Shown piece after piece: positions 1 to 8,420 of a DNA stretch of 64,000 nucleotides (positions are counted from its first letter, which is position 1; each line of letters opens with the position of its first letter). The notes below the pieces were generated by a model that had not been told where the DNA came from, did not search any database, and saw only the letters and a list, made by a program, of their open reading frames with translations. Origin of the DNA: Marisediminitalea oceani (lineage in GTDB: Bacteria; Pseudomonadota; Gammaproteobacteria; Enterobacterales; Alteromonadaceae); contig NZ_RCUA01000087.1 in NCBI RefSeq assembly GCF_003731635.1, positions 1 to 64,000 on the forward strand, written 5' to 3'. Made by a program: the position numbers and the translations under genes.

Positions 1-18
1 TTTTGGTGTAATTATCGA

Positions 19-1203
19 TTACTCGATGATTTTAGATACAACACCAGCACCTACTGTACGACCACCTTCACGGATTGCGAAGCGCAGACCTTCTTCCATA
101 GCGATTGGCGCAATCAGTTCTACTTCGAACTTCAGGTTGTCGCCAGGCATTACCATTTCAACGCCTTCTGGCAGTTGAACGGCACCGGTTACGTCAGTTG
201 TACGGAAGTAGAACTGTGGACGGTAACCTTTGAAGAATGGAGTGTGACGACCGCCTTCATCTTTAGACAGTACGTATACTTCCGCTTCAAACTTGGTGTG
301 TGGAGTGATTGAACCAGGCTTAGCCAGTACTTGTCCACGCTCTACGTCGTCACGCTTAGTACCACGTAACAGAACACCAACGTTCTCACCTGCTCGACCT
401 TCGTCAAGCAGCTTACGGAACATTTCAACACCAGTACAAGTAGTCTTGGTAGTATCTTTGATACCAACGATTTCTACTTCTTCACCTACTTTAACGATAC
501 CTTGCTCAACACGACCTGTTACAACAGTACCACGGCCTGAGATTGAGAATACGTCTTCGATTGGCAGAATGAACGGCTTATCGATGTCACGCTCTGGCTC
601 TGGGATGTATGAATCCAGTGCTTCGCCCAGCTCGATAATTTTCTTTTCCCACTCTGCGTCGCCTTCAAGGGCTTTCAGTGCAGAACCCTGGATTACTGGC
701 AGGTCATCACCTGGGAAATCGTACTCTGATAACAGTTCACGAACTTCCATTTCTACCAGCTCAAGCAGCTCTTCATCATCAACCATGTCACATTTGTTCA
801 TGAATACGATGATGTAAGGGATACCAACCTGACGACCAAGAAGGATGTGCTCACGAGTCTGAGGCATAGGACCATCAGTCGCAGCAACTACCAGAATACC
901 ACCGTCCATCTGTGCAGCACCGGTGATCATGTTTTTAACATAGTCAGCGTGTCCTGGGCAGTCTACGTGTGCGTAGTGACGAGTAGGAGTGTCATACTCT
1001 ACGTGTGAAGTAGAGATGGTGATACCACGTGCTTTTTCTTCCGGAGCGTTATCGATTTGGTCGAACGCTTGAGCAGAACCACCGTAAGTCTTAGACAATA
1101 CGGTAGTGATTGCTGCAGTCAGAGTGGTTTTACCGTGGTCAACGTGGCCGATAGTACCCACGTTTACATGGGGTTTCGAACGTTCAAACTTTTCTTTTGC
1201 CAT
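19..1203 (-). CDS. tuf: Elongation factor Tu
   Basis: EF-Tu is the GTPase that carries aminoacyl-tRNA to the ribosomal A site in the cytoplasm. The 394-residue product has the usual family length and all G motifs: GHVDHGKT (about 19-26), DCPGHADY (about 81-88), NKCD (about 136) and GSALKALEG (about 174), followed by the beta-barrel domains 2 and 3 with a typical C-terminus. It starts with MAKEKFERSKPHVNVGTIGH, which is near-invariant in the family. It is the last gene of the thrU-tyrU-glyT-thrT-tuf cluster, so it is probably co-transcribed with the four tRNAs, as E. coli tufB is. Many gammaproteobacteria carry a second tuf next to fusA; whether this genome does cannot be seen here. Confidence 0.99.
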   Translation of the reverse strand: MAKEKFERSKPHVNVGTIGHVDHGKTTLTAAITTVLSKTYGGSAQAFDQIDNAPEEKARGITISTSHVEYDTPTRHYAHVDCPGHADYVKNMITGAAQMDGGILVVAATDGPMPQTREHILLGRQVGIPYIIVFMNKCDMVDDEELLELVEMEVRELLSEYDFPGDDLPVIQGSALKALEGDAEWEKKIIELGEALDSYIPEPERDIDKPFILPIEDVFSISGRGTVVTGRVEQGIVKVGEEVEIVGIKDTTKTTCTGVEMFRKLLDEGRAGENVGVLLRGTKRDDVERGQVLAKPGSITPHTKFEAEVYVLSKDEGGRHTPFFKGYRPQFYFRTTDVTGAVQLPEGVEMVMPGDNLKFEVELIAPIAMEEGLRFAIREGGRTVGAGVVSKIIE

Positions 1204-1271
1204 TTTTCTAATATCCCAGCAAAGTACAATGTTAGGTGAATTTACGTATTATTACATGAGCTGGGGAGAAA

Positions 1272-1347
1272 TGGTGCTGATAGGCAGATTTGAACTGCCG
1301 ACCTCACCCTTACCAAGGGTGCGCTCTACCAACTGAGCTATATCAGC
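1272..1347 (-). tRNA. thrT: tRNA-Thr (anticodon GGT)
   Basis: On the minus strand the 76-nt sequence begins GCTGATATAGCTCAG and ends with an encoded CCA. The anticodon arm reads CCCTTGGTAAGGG, giving anticodon GGT (Thr). The T-arm contains GTTCGAATC. It is the tRNA nearest to tuf, as thrT is in E. coli. Confidence 0.97.
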
Positions 1348-1355
1348 ACGGGACT

Positions 1356-1430
<75 letters not shown>

Positions 1431-1462
1431 ATTCCTAATTCTCTTGCCACACTCATAGAAAG

Positions 1463-1547
1463 TGGTGGAGGGGGCAGGATTCGAACCTGCGAAGGCTGAG
1501 CCGGCAGATTTACAGTCTGCTCCCGTTGACCGCTTGGGTACCCCTCC
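1463..1547 (-). tRNA. tyrU: tRNA-Tyr (anticodon GTA)
   Basis: An 85-nt class II tRNA with a long variable arm. It begins GGAGGGGTACCCAAGCGG and ends GGAGGGCACCA-like with encoded CCA (the acceptor 3' strand reads CCCCTCC). The anticodon loop CTGTAAA gives GTA (Tyr). Its position between tRNA-Gly and tRNA-Thr(TGT) matches E. coli tyrU. Confidence 0.97.
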
Positions 1548-1560
1548 AGAGATTGATGAA

Positions 1561-1636
<76 letters not shown>

Positions 1637-1656
1637 TCCTCATCAAGTGGGTGCGA

Positions 1657-1685
1657 ATTCTAGAGTAATGAATCACTCAGTGCAA
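1657..1685 (-). promoter_or_regulatory. Sigma-70 promoter of the tRNA-tuf operon
   Basis: On the minus strand TTGCAC (1680-1685) and TAGAAT (1657-1662) are separated by exactly 17 bp. An A/T-rich stretch lies just upstream (about 1690-1720), as for an UP element. The downstream discriminator is GC-rich (TCGCACCCAC), which is typical of promoters under stringent control. The first tRNA begins 21 nt after the -10 box. The motifs are seen directly; stringent control is inferred. Confidence 0.8.
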
Positions 1686-1762
1686 TAGGCTTTTGCGAAA
1701 AAATTTCTTTTTTTTGACTGAGTGGTCATTAATTTACCACCCTGTCGTTTAATTGAACAAAA

Positions 1763-2497
1763 TCAACCAAAAGAAGCTTTTTCAGCATAGCGGGCAAGGC
1801 CGTCTATCACCAAATTCGCGGCGCTGAGACTATCACCGTCGCAAGCACTTGTCAGCAGTTTTTTGTCGCCACCGGTAAAAATAATGACATTTTCTTTAAA
1901 TTGATTATTTAATCGACGCTTAGCTGACCAAAAAACGCCCTGCAATGCTGCTAAGCATCCCATTGCCACACATTCTTCGGTGTCACTGGCAGCCATTAAT
2001 TGTTCCGGCACGGTCTCGTTTTCGAAAACCCGGGTGGTATTCGACAGTAATGCTTTTTTCATTGTATGAAAGCCTGGCGCTATCCAACCGCCTAAATGTT
2101 GACCATTTGCGACAAAATCTACCGTTACTGCCGTACCGGCATCAATAACAGCAAAAGGTTTATCGGTTAATTTTGCCGCACCTAAAATGGCCAGCCAGCG
2201 ATCCACGCCCATTTTTTGTGGATTCTGGTAACTGTTAGTTATACCAAATGCGTCACTTTGTGTTTTGACCGCACAAAATATAATCTGCTGCTCGTTACAT
2301 AATTGTGCCAGCGCTTCTTCAACCGCTGGCTTACCCACATTAGCGATATATAAATGAGTAAGCGGTGCGGCCTCTATATAGGTAATCAATGCCGACAGGT
2401 CGTCAACTGTTGTGACGTTATCGGCATCGTCATTTAATAAACGGTACTTAATTCGGGTGTTACCAATATCCACCAGCAATACGCTGTTAGTTTGCAC
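1763..2497 (-). CDS. coaX: Type III pantothenate kinase
   Basis: CoaX catalyses the first committed step of coenzyme A synthesis, the ATP-dependent phosphorylation of pantothenate. It belongs to the ASKHA-fold type III class, which is not feedback-inhibited by CoA. The 244-residue protein shows the N-terminal phosphate-binding motif DIGNTRIKYRL (about 10-20), GVDRWLAILGA in the middle and DAGTAVTVDFV (about 118-128), all hallmarks of the family. It overlaps birA by 11 bp and ends before the tRNA promoter, so it is the last gene of a murB-birA-coaX operon. In E. coli the type I kinase coaA sits at the same place, so this is a non-orthologous replacement at a conserved locus. Confidence 0.95.
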   Translation of the reverse strand: MQTNSVLLVDIGNTRIKYRLLNDDADNVTTVDDLSALITYIEAAPLTHLYIANVGKPAVEEALAQLCNEQQIIFCAVKTQSDAFGITNSYQNPQKMGVDRWLAILGAAKLTDKPFAVIDAGTAVTVDFVANGQHLGGWIAPGFHTMKKALLSNTTRVFENETVPEQLMAASDTEECVAMGCLAALQGVFWSAKRRLNNQFKENVIIFTGGDKKLLTSACDGDSLSAANLVIDGLARYAEKASFG

Positions 2498-3461
2498 GTA
2501 AACTTACCTCTCCTCCGTGGAACCGGGTTATGCCGTCTGCTGTTTCCAGCAACAGTGCGCCACTGGCGTCGATACCCCGGTTAATGCCACTGATTCGTTT
2601 GTCGCCTGTTTTTACTACCACGGTGCGATCGGCAAACCAGTCTAGGTGTTGCCATTCTTCTATATAGGGTTCAAACCCGCGTTGGGTAAAATCAGGCAGT
2701 AGTGTCCAGAGTTGTTCGATGATACGGGCCGCAACCTCATTCCGATCGACATCCGGGCCGAGAACCTGGCTTAAATCGGTGTGCGGCTGGCCTACATCGT
2801 ACTCGTGAGCCGGCACCATAACATTTAACCCGATGCCGATAATACAATCGGCGGGTGCGCCAATCTGGCCTTCCACTTCAATTAATACCCCGGCCAGTTT
2901 TTTACCATACAGATACACATCGTTTGGCCACTTAAGGCGTGCCTCTTCCACACCGCAGTCTCTAAGTGCCCGGCATATGGCTACGCCAACTAATAAAGAC
3001 AGGCCGGCCATGCCCTGATAGCCATCATTAAAACGCCAGTACATGGAAAACGTTAAGCTGCCGCCCACCGGCGCCAGCCACTGGCGACCATGGCGGCCGC
3101 GACCAGCGGTTTGGATCTCAGCCAGCACCGTATCGCCATTCGCCCGCACCCGGTCGGTGTTTTTCAGTTCAGTATTGGTCGATTCGATTACCTGCAGCAC
3201 ACTAATGTCCGCATAGGACTTATTGCTGAATGCACCGGTAATGGTTTCAGCATCGAGCAGCTTAAGCGGGCGATTTAATTTATAGCCCTTGCCTTTTACC
3301 TTGAATACGTCCAGACCCCAGTCAATCAGCTGGTTGATATGCCCGGCAATAGCTGTGCGGGATAAGTTTAATGTCTGGGCCAGGGTTTCACCGGAGTGAA
3401 AGTCGCCGTCCGCCAGCAAGCAAAGCAGCTGTTGCCTTACCTCGCGGGATTTATGTTTCAT
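2487..3461 (-). CDS. birA: Bifunctional biotin-protein ligase / biotin operon repressor
   Basis: BirA makes biotinyl-5'-AMP and attaches biotin to carrier proteins; the holoenzyme also represses biotin genes. The 324-residue product has an N-terminal winged helix-turn-helix (about 1-65, with LNLSRTAIAGHINQL), a central ligase domain with GRGRHGRQW (biotinyl-AMP loop, about 120-128) and KWPNDVYLYGKKLAGVLIE, and a C-terminal SH3-like domain (about 270-322). The HTH marks it as the repressor-type group. The start overlaps the murB stop by 4 bp (ATGA), indicating translational coupling. Confidence 0.97.
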   Translation of the reverse strand: MKHKSREVRQQLLCLLADGDFHSGETLAQTLNLSRTAIAGHINQLIDWGLDVFKVKGKGYKLNRPLKLLDAETITGAFSNKSYADISVLQVIESTNTELKNTDRVRANGDTVLAEIQTAGRGRHGRQWLAPVGGSLTFSMYWRFNDGYQGMAGLSLLVGVAICRALRDCGVEEARLKWPNDVYLYGKKLAGVLIEVEGQIGAPADCIIGIGLNVMVPAHEYDVGQPHTDLSQVLGPDVDRNEVAARIIEQLWTLLPDFTQRGFEPYIEEWQHLDWFADRTVVVKTGDKRISGINRGIDASGALLLETADGITRFHGGEVSLRAN

Positions 3462-4450
3462 AGTTCTATACGTCCTTGTTTACCCAGTAGTCTCACCTCG
3501 GGCGTCAGAGTGACAGAAAATAACTGTGAGACCTTTTGCTGAATCGCCCGGGCCAACGCAAGCAGTGCATCGCCCGTAGCATGATGTTGATTGACCAGCA
3601 CCAATGGCTGGCGATGATAACAACAAACGCCGTCTATGCACTGGCCTTTAAACCCGGCGTTATCAATTAGCCAGGCCGCCGGTACTTTTACCTGTTGGTC
3701 ATTCACCACAAAGCCAGGAATAGTCGGATGCGACTTTTTCAAAGCTTCATACTCAGTGGTAGTGATAGTCGGGTTTTTGAAAAAACTGCCGGCGTTACCC
3801 AGCACCGCAGGATCCGGTAGTTTCTGCTGGCGCACCTCTATCACCTTATTGAAAATCTCAACAGGGGTTGGGTTATCCAGCGCTGCAAGCTCTGCGTAGG
3901 CCGTTACCGGTGTAATATCGGTGGCCAGCCAGAAATGCACATGGGTGACTACCCAGTGCTTTGCTTCGGCACGTTTGAATCGGCTGTCCCGGTAACCAAA
4001 CTGGCATTCGTCCCGGGTTAATGTGAATGTCTGGCCGGTGATAACATCTACCACCTCTACCAGACTGATGCGTTCGCCGACTTCCAGGCCGTATGCACCT
4101 ATATTCTGAATGGGTGCCGCCCCCACAGAACCAGGGATCAACGCAAGATTTTCCAGGCCTCCCCAACCTTGCTCTATGGTATAGGCCACCAGTGTATGCC
4201 AGTTTTCACCAGCGCCCACCCGCAGCCTCACCCCACTGGGCTCATGACAAGCTTCAACGCCGGTGATTTTGTTCACCAGCACCTGACCATCATAGTCTTC
4301 GGTAAAAATCGTATTACTTCCCTCTCCCATGATGTAACAAGGGGTTTCGCGGGGGTATAAATCGAGAAGTTGCTGCACCGAGCAAAACTCGTGAAGTACG
4401 CGGCAACGGCTGGCGATACCAAAAGTATGGCGTTGGGATAAATCAGGCAT
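3458..4450 (-). CDS. murB: UDP-N-acetylenolpyruvoylglucosamine reductase
   Basis: MurB is a cytoplasmic FAD enzyme that reduces UDP-GlcNAc-enolpyruvate to UDP-MurNAc with NADPH in peptidoglycan precursor synthesis. The sequence shows the FAD-binding GEGSNTIF (about 43-50), the long type I segment IPGSVGAAPIQNIGAYG, the catalytic serine in NAGSFFKNP and the C-terminal glutamate in TPEVRLLG. The length (330 aa) fits type I MurB of enterobacteria. I chose ATG at 4450; an in-frame GTG at 4456 would add two residues and neither has a strong ribosome-binding site. It is the first gene of the murB-birA-coaX operon. Confidence 0.96.
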   Translation of the reverse strand: MPDLSQRHTFGIASRCRVLHEFCSVQQLLDLYPRETPCYIMGEGSNTIFTEDYDGQVLVNKITGVEACHEPSGVRLRVGAGENWHTLVAYTIEQGWGGLENLALIPGSVGAAPIQNIGAYGLEVGERISLVEVVDVITGQTFTLTRDECQFGYRDSRFKRAEAKHWVVTHVHFWLATDITPVTAYAELAALDNPTPVEIFNKVIEVRQQKLPDPAVLGNAGSFFKNPTITTTEYEALKKSHPTIPGFVVNDQQVKVPAAWLIDNAGFKGQCIDGVCCYHRQPLVLVNQHHATGDALLALARAIQQKVSQLFSVTLTPEVRLLGKQGRIEL

Positions 4451-4533
4451 AGACACAGACAGTAATCTTCGAGGTCGTTAAGTATGCCTTAAAAGACCTG
4501 AGTTTGGCTATGTTGACACAGGTAACGGATAGC

Positions 4534-4558
4534 AAATTGGGCCTTCACGGCCCAATTT
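4534..4558 (-). terminator. Probable terminator hairpin after the MCE/CsgG-like operon
   Basis: A perfect 10-bp inverted repeat, AAATTGGGCC and GGCCCAATTT with a 5-nt loop, lies between the end of the 14-gene minus-strand operon (4610) and murB (4450). The A/T base of the stem provides a short U-rich tail (AATTT) on either strand. It probably separates the operon from murB; the missing long U-tract lowers confidence. Confidence 0.5.
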
Positions 4559-4609
4559 AATGTAGTAAGAATCGTTTTTAACAACGCAGGATTGTTAAGC
4601 GATTACCGC

Positions 4610-5590
4610 TTAGTCGAGTACTATAATAACGCCAGCTTCATTAAAAAAACCTTTATCATTAAGCTCAATAATACGCTCGGCATATTCACTGGCCAGCACA
4701 ATTTCGGTACGCGTATCACCATAGGTACGCAGCGCCTTAACTAACAGCGGCCGATTACCTACAACAGGGTGCTGCACGGCAAAGTCCACATCGCGGGCGA
4801 ACAAAGACACCAGTTGACCACGCTCCAGCAAGCGCTCATTACTAGCCCCCTGATCCGGGTACACAACTGCGCCGCGTAACTGGCGAATCTTCGGGCTCAG
4901 TGACGGGATAAAATTACTGCCTCTGGCATCCACTACCAGCCCGGTGGGTTGCACGTCGGCGGCCGGCGCAGGCTGAGCTTCCTCGCGACGGTTCTCAACC
5001 AGTTTTTGCTCGATGACCGACAAACGGCGGTTGAGCTTTTCCATTTCCTGTAGCCATACCGGATGCTCCAGTTCCACATCATCCTGAGCATAGGCTTTAC
5101 TGATCACTGCACCGCCTAACCAGTCGAGGGTTGAGCGGTAAAAACTTTGCAGGCCGGTTTCCTGATAGACTTCCTGATAAATGGTTTTAGAAGCCTTACC
5201 GCCCAGGTTGATCACCATTTCAATTTTGCAGCTACCATCACTGGCAGGGGTGCGGCTAATAATGCGGGCATTACGAATAATCCCCTCCACTTCACTTTTC
5301 ACCTCATCGTTACTCAACATGTAATTGTCGATAACCGTGGTCGCCGTTACTCTAACCCCCTGGGTTGCCTCCAGCAGATTACGCTGCGCGTCTACCACTG
5401 CCGCGCGGCACGCCAGTAATGGCCCGGCTTTACCGCCCACATTGCCCGGCGGCAAACCATAACCTTCGGCAGACACTTGCGCCGTGGTCCAGTTAATTTT
5501 ACCGCCGGCTGCTGTCCATTCTTCATAATGAGCGTCCGCGGCAATGCTACTACTGCTTACCAGCGCCAGGGCGAATAAAAGCTTTCTCAT
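4610..5590 (-). CDS. LPP20-like periplasmic protein (distal gene of the MCE/CsgG-like operon)
   Basis: A 326-residue secreted protein of unknown function. A signal peptide (about 1-18, ending SIAADA) is followed by a module resembling LPP20/FlgT-N domains: INWTTAQVSAEGYGLPPG, then the Ala/Arg-rich helix ACRAAVVDAQRNLLEATQGVRV (about 60-82) and NYMLSNDEVKSEVEGIIRNA. A C-terminal module contains PTGLVVDARG, PSLSPKIRQLRGAVVYP and a final AGVIIVLD. The same two-module layout occurs in the product at 11252-12277 (FTGVLIDASQIG, PRIRNQKGDIIYP), so the two are paralogues. It starts directly at the stop of the upstream beta-helix lipoprotein gene. The family assignment rests on pattern; the function is unknown. 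Confidence 0.85.
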   Translation of the reverse strand: MRKLLFALALVSSSSIAADAHYEEWTAAGGKINWTTAQVSAEGYGLPPGNVGGKAGPLLACRAAVVDAQRNLLEATQGVRVTATTVIDNYMLSNDEVKSEVEGIIRNARIISRTPASDGSCKIEMVINLGGKASKTIYQEVYQETGLQSFYRSTLDWLGGAVISKAYAQDDVELEHPVWLQEMEKLNRRLSVIEQKLVENRREEAQPAPAADVQPTGLVVDARGSNFIPSLSPKIRQLRGAVVYPDQGASNERLLERGQLVSLFARDVDFAVQHPVVGNRPLLVKALRTYGDTRTEIVLASEYAERIIELNDKGFFNEAGVIIVLD

Positions 5591-7431
5591 TATTTAGTCC
5601 TTACTTTACCTAAAATTGACGTCTCAGATGGCGCAGGTTGCCACTTGTTGCCTTCTGCTATGACCTCATAACTGGACGCGTTTTGAATATGAAACGGAAA
5701 ATTATTCTGCAGTGTGCAGTCTGTCATATTGAGCTTGGCATAATCGCTCACCACAATACCGGCCGTATTACTGCCATCAATTACACAGGAGCGTAAGGTC
5801 ACATTGGATTCACCTTCAATACTCAGGGCGGTAAAACGGCTGCCGGTTATCTCAATGGCTTCCAGCAGTGGCTGACCGGATTTAACAAGAATGCCGATGC
5901 CGGCACCGGAAATTTTTAGCCCCGAGATTTGTGTTGGCTTGGTATTGTTCACAATCAGATAAGGCTCCCGACGCGCCTGTTCGCCGCTGGCACGAATGCG
6001 GATATCCTGTTTCAGCCCCCAGAAATACGCTTCACCGTTAATTTCGATAGTGGCACCTGGTTCAAACTCCAGCTCGACACCCGGCTCGATATACAACTCA
6101 CTGTCTTCTTCAAACACCACCTCACCTTTTACCTGATAAGGACTAAAGGTTTCGGTTAGCGACAAAATACCGGTATAACCACCCTGCAGCGGGCCGCTCA
6201 CAAAGGTTTGTTTACCCACTTCCTTTATATAGGTAGTCAGTGTCAGCGCTTTAGGCTCACTGGCATTGCCGGCCTCATCGATGGCAACCACCTCATAGGT
6301 ACTCTTACTGAATGCTTCCGAATCAATGTCGAGGTTCACGAAGGAGTCACTGCTCTGCTGTATGACTTTACTACCGCTGTTATCGGTACGCGTTACTTTA
6401 TAAGCTGCAGCAACTTCGGCATCCTGCCAGGCCAGCTTAAGGGTGGTTTCAGTCTGACTGCCTACCAGATTAGTGACCGGCGGTGGCGCTTCGTTGTCAA
6501 AATTCACCAGCCCGGTAATACTCAGCAGGGTATTGGTGCTGCCATCGGTGTCTTGCAGGATACCGGTAACCGGCACCCGCTGTTCGTTCCAATCGGGTTG
6601 TACCGGGATCTCACTGATATAAACCCCTGGCTCCACTTCTTTCAGTTCGGTACGTAGCTGATTGCCCAGCTCCACAAATGCCTGTAAACCTGCCTCGCCT
6701 TTCACGCCGACTTCGATTACGTCGCCGTAGCGTAACCATTTGCCCGCTTTGTCGTGAATAACTGATTCAATAAGAGGTCCGGCACTGCCTTTATAAAAGC
6801 GCGGTTGAGGAAACTCAAAGGCCACTTTGCGACCCAGTTCGTCGGCGGCGGCCAGCAGGTTTTCATCATCCAGATTCATGGCGGCAATGGCGGCATTGAG
6901 TAATAAGCCCCAGGCAGTAGTCGACACACCACCGGCACGCTGAGTGACCTCATGCTCGCCCGTCCATACCACGTCGCCCTTAGTGTTATACAGTGACAGT
7001 TTGATGCCCAGGCGGATCTCTGAGTAGATCCCGGCAAAAAACCGTTCGAAGTCGACCACTTCACCAACCAGCACCCCTTCAACGCCAAGATAAGACGCCA
7101 TTTGAGTATGATCCAGCGGACCCGACGGTAGCCGTTTATCCACTTCGCCCGGATGCATTACCGAGAAATTGCGGCCGGAAAGCTGGCTGTTAATAACCTG
7201 TCGAAGTAGCGGTCCGGCGACTTTTTCCTCGGTGACATTACTGAAAGGCAAAATGGCAATGCTCGAGGGGATTGCCTGCTGATCACCGCTTACCCCGGTG
7301 TTGTTCTCAACTTCGCTGCTGGTTGAACGTTGCGGTGGACCCACCAGCACCGTGTCTTTTGTACTTACCGTACAACCAGCCAACACCAGACACACCGCAC
7401 CTAACCACAGGCGCACAGACAGCTTATTCAT
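5590..7431 (-). CDS. Lipoprotein with GNA1162/CsgG-like domain, FN3 domain and beta-helix
   Basis: A 613-residue lipoprotein. The signal sequence ends in lipobox LVLAGC (Cys at about 20). Residues about 55-210 (SIAILPFSNVTEEKVAGPLL ... YLGVEGVLVGEVVDFERFF) resemble the GNA1162/DUF799 and CsgG-like lipoprotein fold. Residues about 315-405 form a fibronectin type III-like domain (PPPVTNLVGSQTETTLKLAW). The C-terminal part (about 415-600) looks like a right-handed parallel beta-helix with short repeating turns (GVELEFEPGATIEING, SNVTLRSCVIDGSNTAGIVV). It overlaps the MCE gene by 4 bp. The architecture suggests an outer-membrane component that also binds a polymer or a partner; no specific function can be assigned. 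Confidence 0.88.
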   Translation of the reverse strand: MNKLSVRLWLGAVCLVLAGCTVSTKDTVLVGPPQRSTSSEVENNTGVSGDQQAIPSSIAILPFSNVTEEKVAGPLLRQVINSQLSGRNFSVMHPGEVDKRLPSGPLDHTQMASYLGVEGVLVGEVVDFERFFAGIYSEIRLGIKLSLYNTKGDVVWTGEHEVTQRAGGVSTTAWGLLLNAAIAAMNLDDENLLAAADELGRKVAFEFPQPRFYKGSAGPLIESVIHDKAGKWLRYGDVIEVGVKGEAGLQAFVELGNQLRTELKEVEPGVYISEIPVQPDWNEQRVPVTGILQDTDGSTNTLLSITGLVNFDNEAPPPVTNLVGSQTETTLKLAWQDAEVAAAYKVTRTDNSGSKVIQQSSDSFVNLDIDSEAFSKSTYEVVAIDEAGNASEPKALTLTTYIKEVGKQTFVSGPLQGGYTGILSLTETFSPYQVKGEVVFEEDSELYIEPGVELEFEPGATIEINGEAYFWGLKQDIRIRASGEQARREPYLIVNNTKPTQISGLKISGAGIGILVKSGQPLLEAIEITGSRFTALSIEGESNVTLRSCVIDGSNTAGIVVSDYAKLNMTDCTLQNNFPFHIQNASSYEVIAEGNKWQPAPSETSILGKVRTK

Positions 7432-8420
7432 GACTTGGGTTCTCCTTCCACAGGCGGTGGTACCGCAGGGTCGTATAGGGATTCATCAGGCGGGAACAAA
7501 CCATTATTTTCCGGCCCCTTGCCTGGCACCGGCGCGGGCTCCCCGCCCTGTAATAACCAATGTTGACGTAACTGGCGAGTGAGACCATTTACCTCAAACA
7601 ATAAATTGTTAAGCAATGCCTGGGTTTCTGGCATTTCTGCCACGGTGGGTTCCATATTCACCGCGATAGCATTAATACTTTCCATTAACTGTGCCGACTG
7701 CTCGGCCACCCCGGCAAAGGTAGCCATATTATCGTTAACCGTTTGCGAGCCTTCCTGAAGGGTGGTTTCCATTACCTGCATGGTGCGCTGCATCTGATTA
7801 AGCACGTCAGGCAACTGCTGACTGGCATCGGTCATACTGGAAGTCAGCGCGGCGACGTTTTCCAGACTTTTGGTCAGTGAATCCTGATTATCACTCACAT
7901 TGGTCACTATTTTGTCGAGGTTCACCAGAATATCGGCTACTTTTTGTGACAGCGCCTGGATATCCCATTCCTGCATAAGATCCTGTATTGAGCGTGGCTC
8001 TTCGGCTTCCAGTAAGGCTCCGTTTTGCAATTGCCCCGCCGGACCAGGAATAAAAGCAATGGCCGCGCCCGACAACACGTTATCAATGGCCAGAGTAGAA
8101 TCTATCTTAAGCCGGCTTCCCGCCCGGTACAGTGACTGGTATTCCCGCTGCATCACTAAGTCCAGCGCCACCTGCCCCTGTTCACTGAGGCGGATGTGAT
8201 CAATCCGGCCCACGCTGACGCCGTTAATTTTCACCGGCGACCCCACGCTCAACCCGAACGACGAAGAAAGGTTAGCGCGAAAACGCAGTTGATCGGCGTG
8301 TTGCTCCTGTAAATCCTCAAACAGTAACCAGCCAGCCAGTAGTATTGCCACAATCACAAACAAACCAAGCAGCGTATCCTGCGCACGGGAAGACAGCGAC
8401 TGTGATGGCGCAAAGCTCAT
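7428..8420 (-). CDS. MCE (MlaD-like) domain protein
   Basis: MCE proteins are inner-membrane-anchored periplasmic subunits of lipid ABC transporters; MlaD and PqiB are examples. This 330-residue protein has one N-terminal transmembrane helix (about 16-34), a single MCE domain (about 43-120; FGLSVGSPVKINGVSVGRID is the usual signature), a long predicted helical/coiled-coil region (about 140-275) rich in Gln, Met and Asn, and a Pro-rich tail (PVPGKGPENNG, PAVPPPVEGEPKS). The layout resembles single-MCE proteins that form a hexameric ring followed by a helical tube. It overlaps the ATPase-like gene by 4 bp (ATGA), so subunit synthesis is coupled. The cargo is unknown; phospholipid is the family default. 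Confidence 0.93.
   Translation of the reverse strand: MSFAPSQSLSSRAQDTLLGLFVIVAILLAGWLLFEDLQEQHADQLRFRANLSSSFGLSVGSPVKINGVSVGRIDHIRLSEQGQVALDLVMQREYQSLYRAGSRLKIDSTLAIDNVLSGAAIAFIPGPAGQLQNGALLEAEEPRSIQDLMQEWDIQALSQKVADILVNLDKIVTNVSDNQDSLTKSLENVAALTSSMTDASQQLPDVLNQMQRTMQVMETTLQEGSQTVNDNMATFAGVAEQSAQLMESINAIAVNMEPTVAEMPETQALLNNLLFEVNGLTRQLRQHWLLQGGEPAPVPGKGPENNGLFPPDESLYDPAVPPPVEGEPKS

Noticed and set aside
293..817. Plus-strand open frame inside tuf
   Set aside because: It is the antisense of the highly conserved EF-Tu gene and has a Ser-rich, low-complexity translation.
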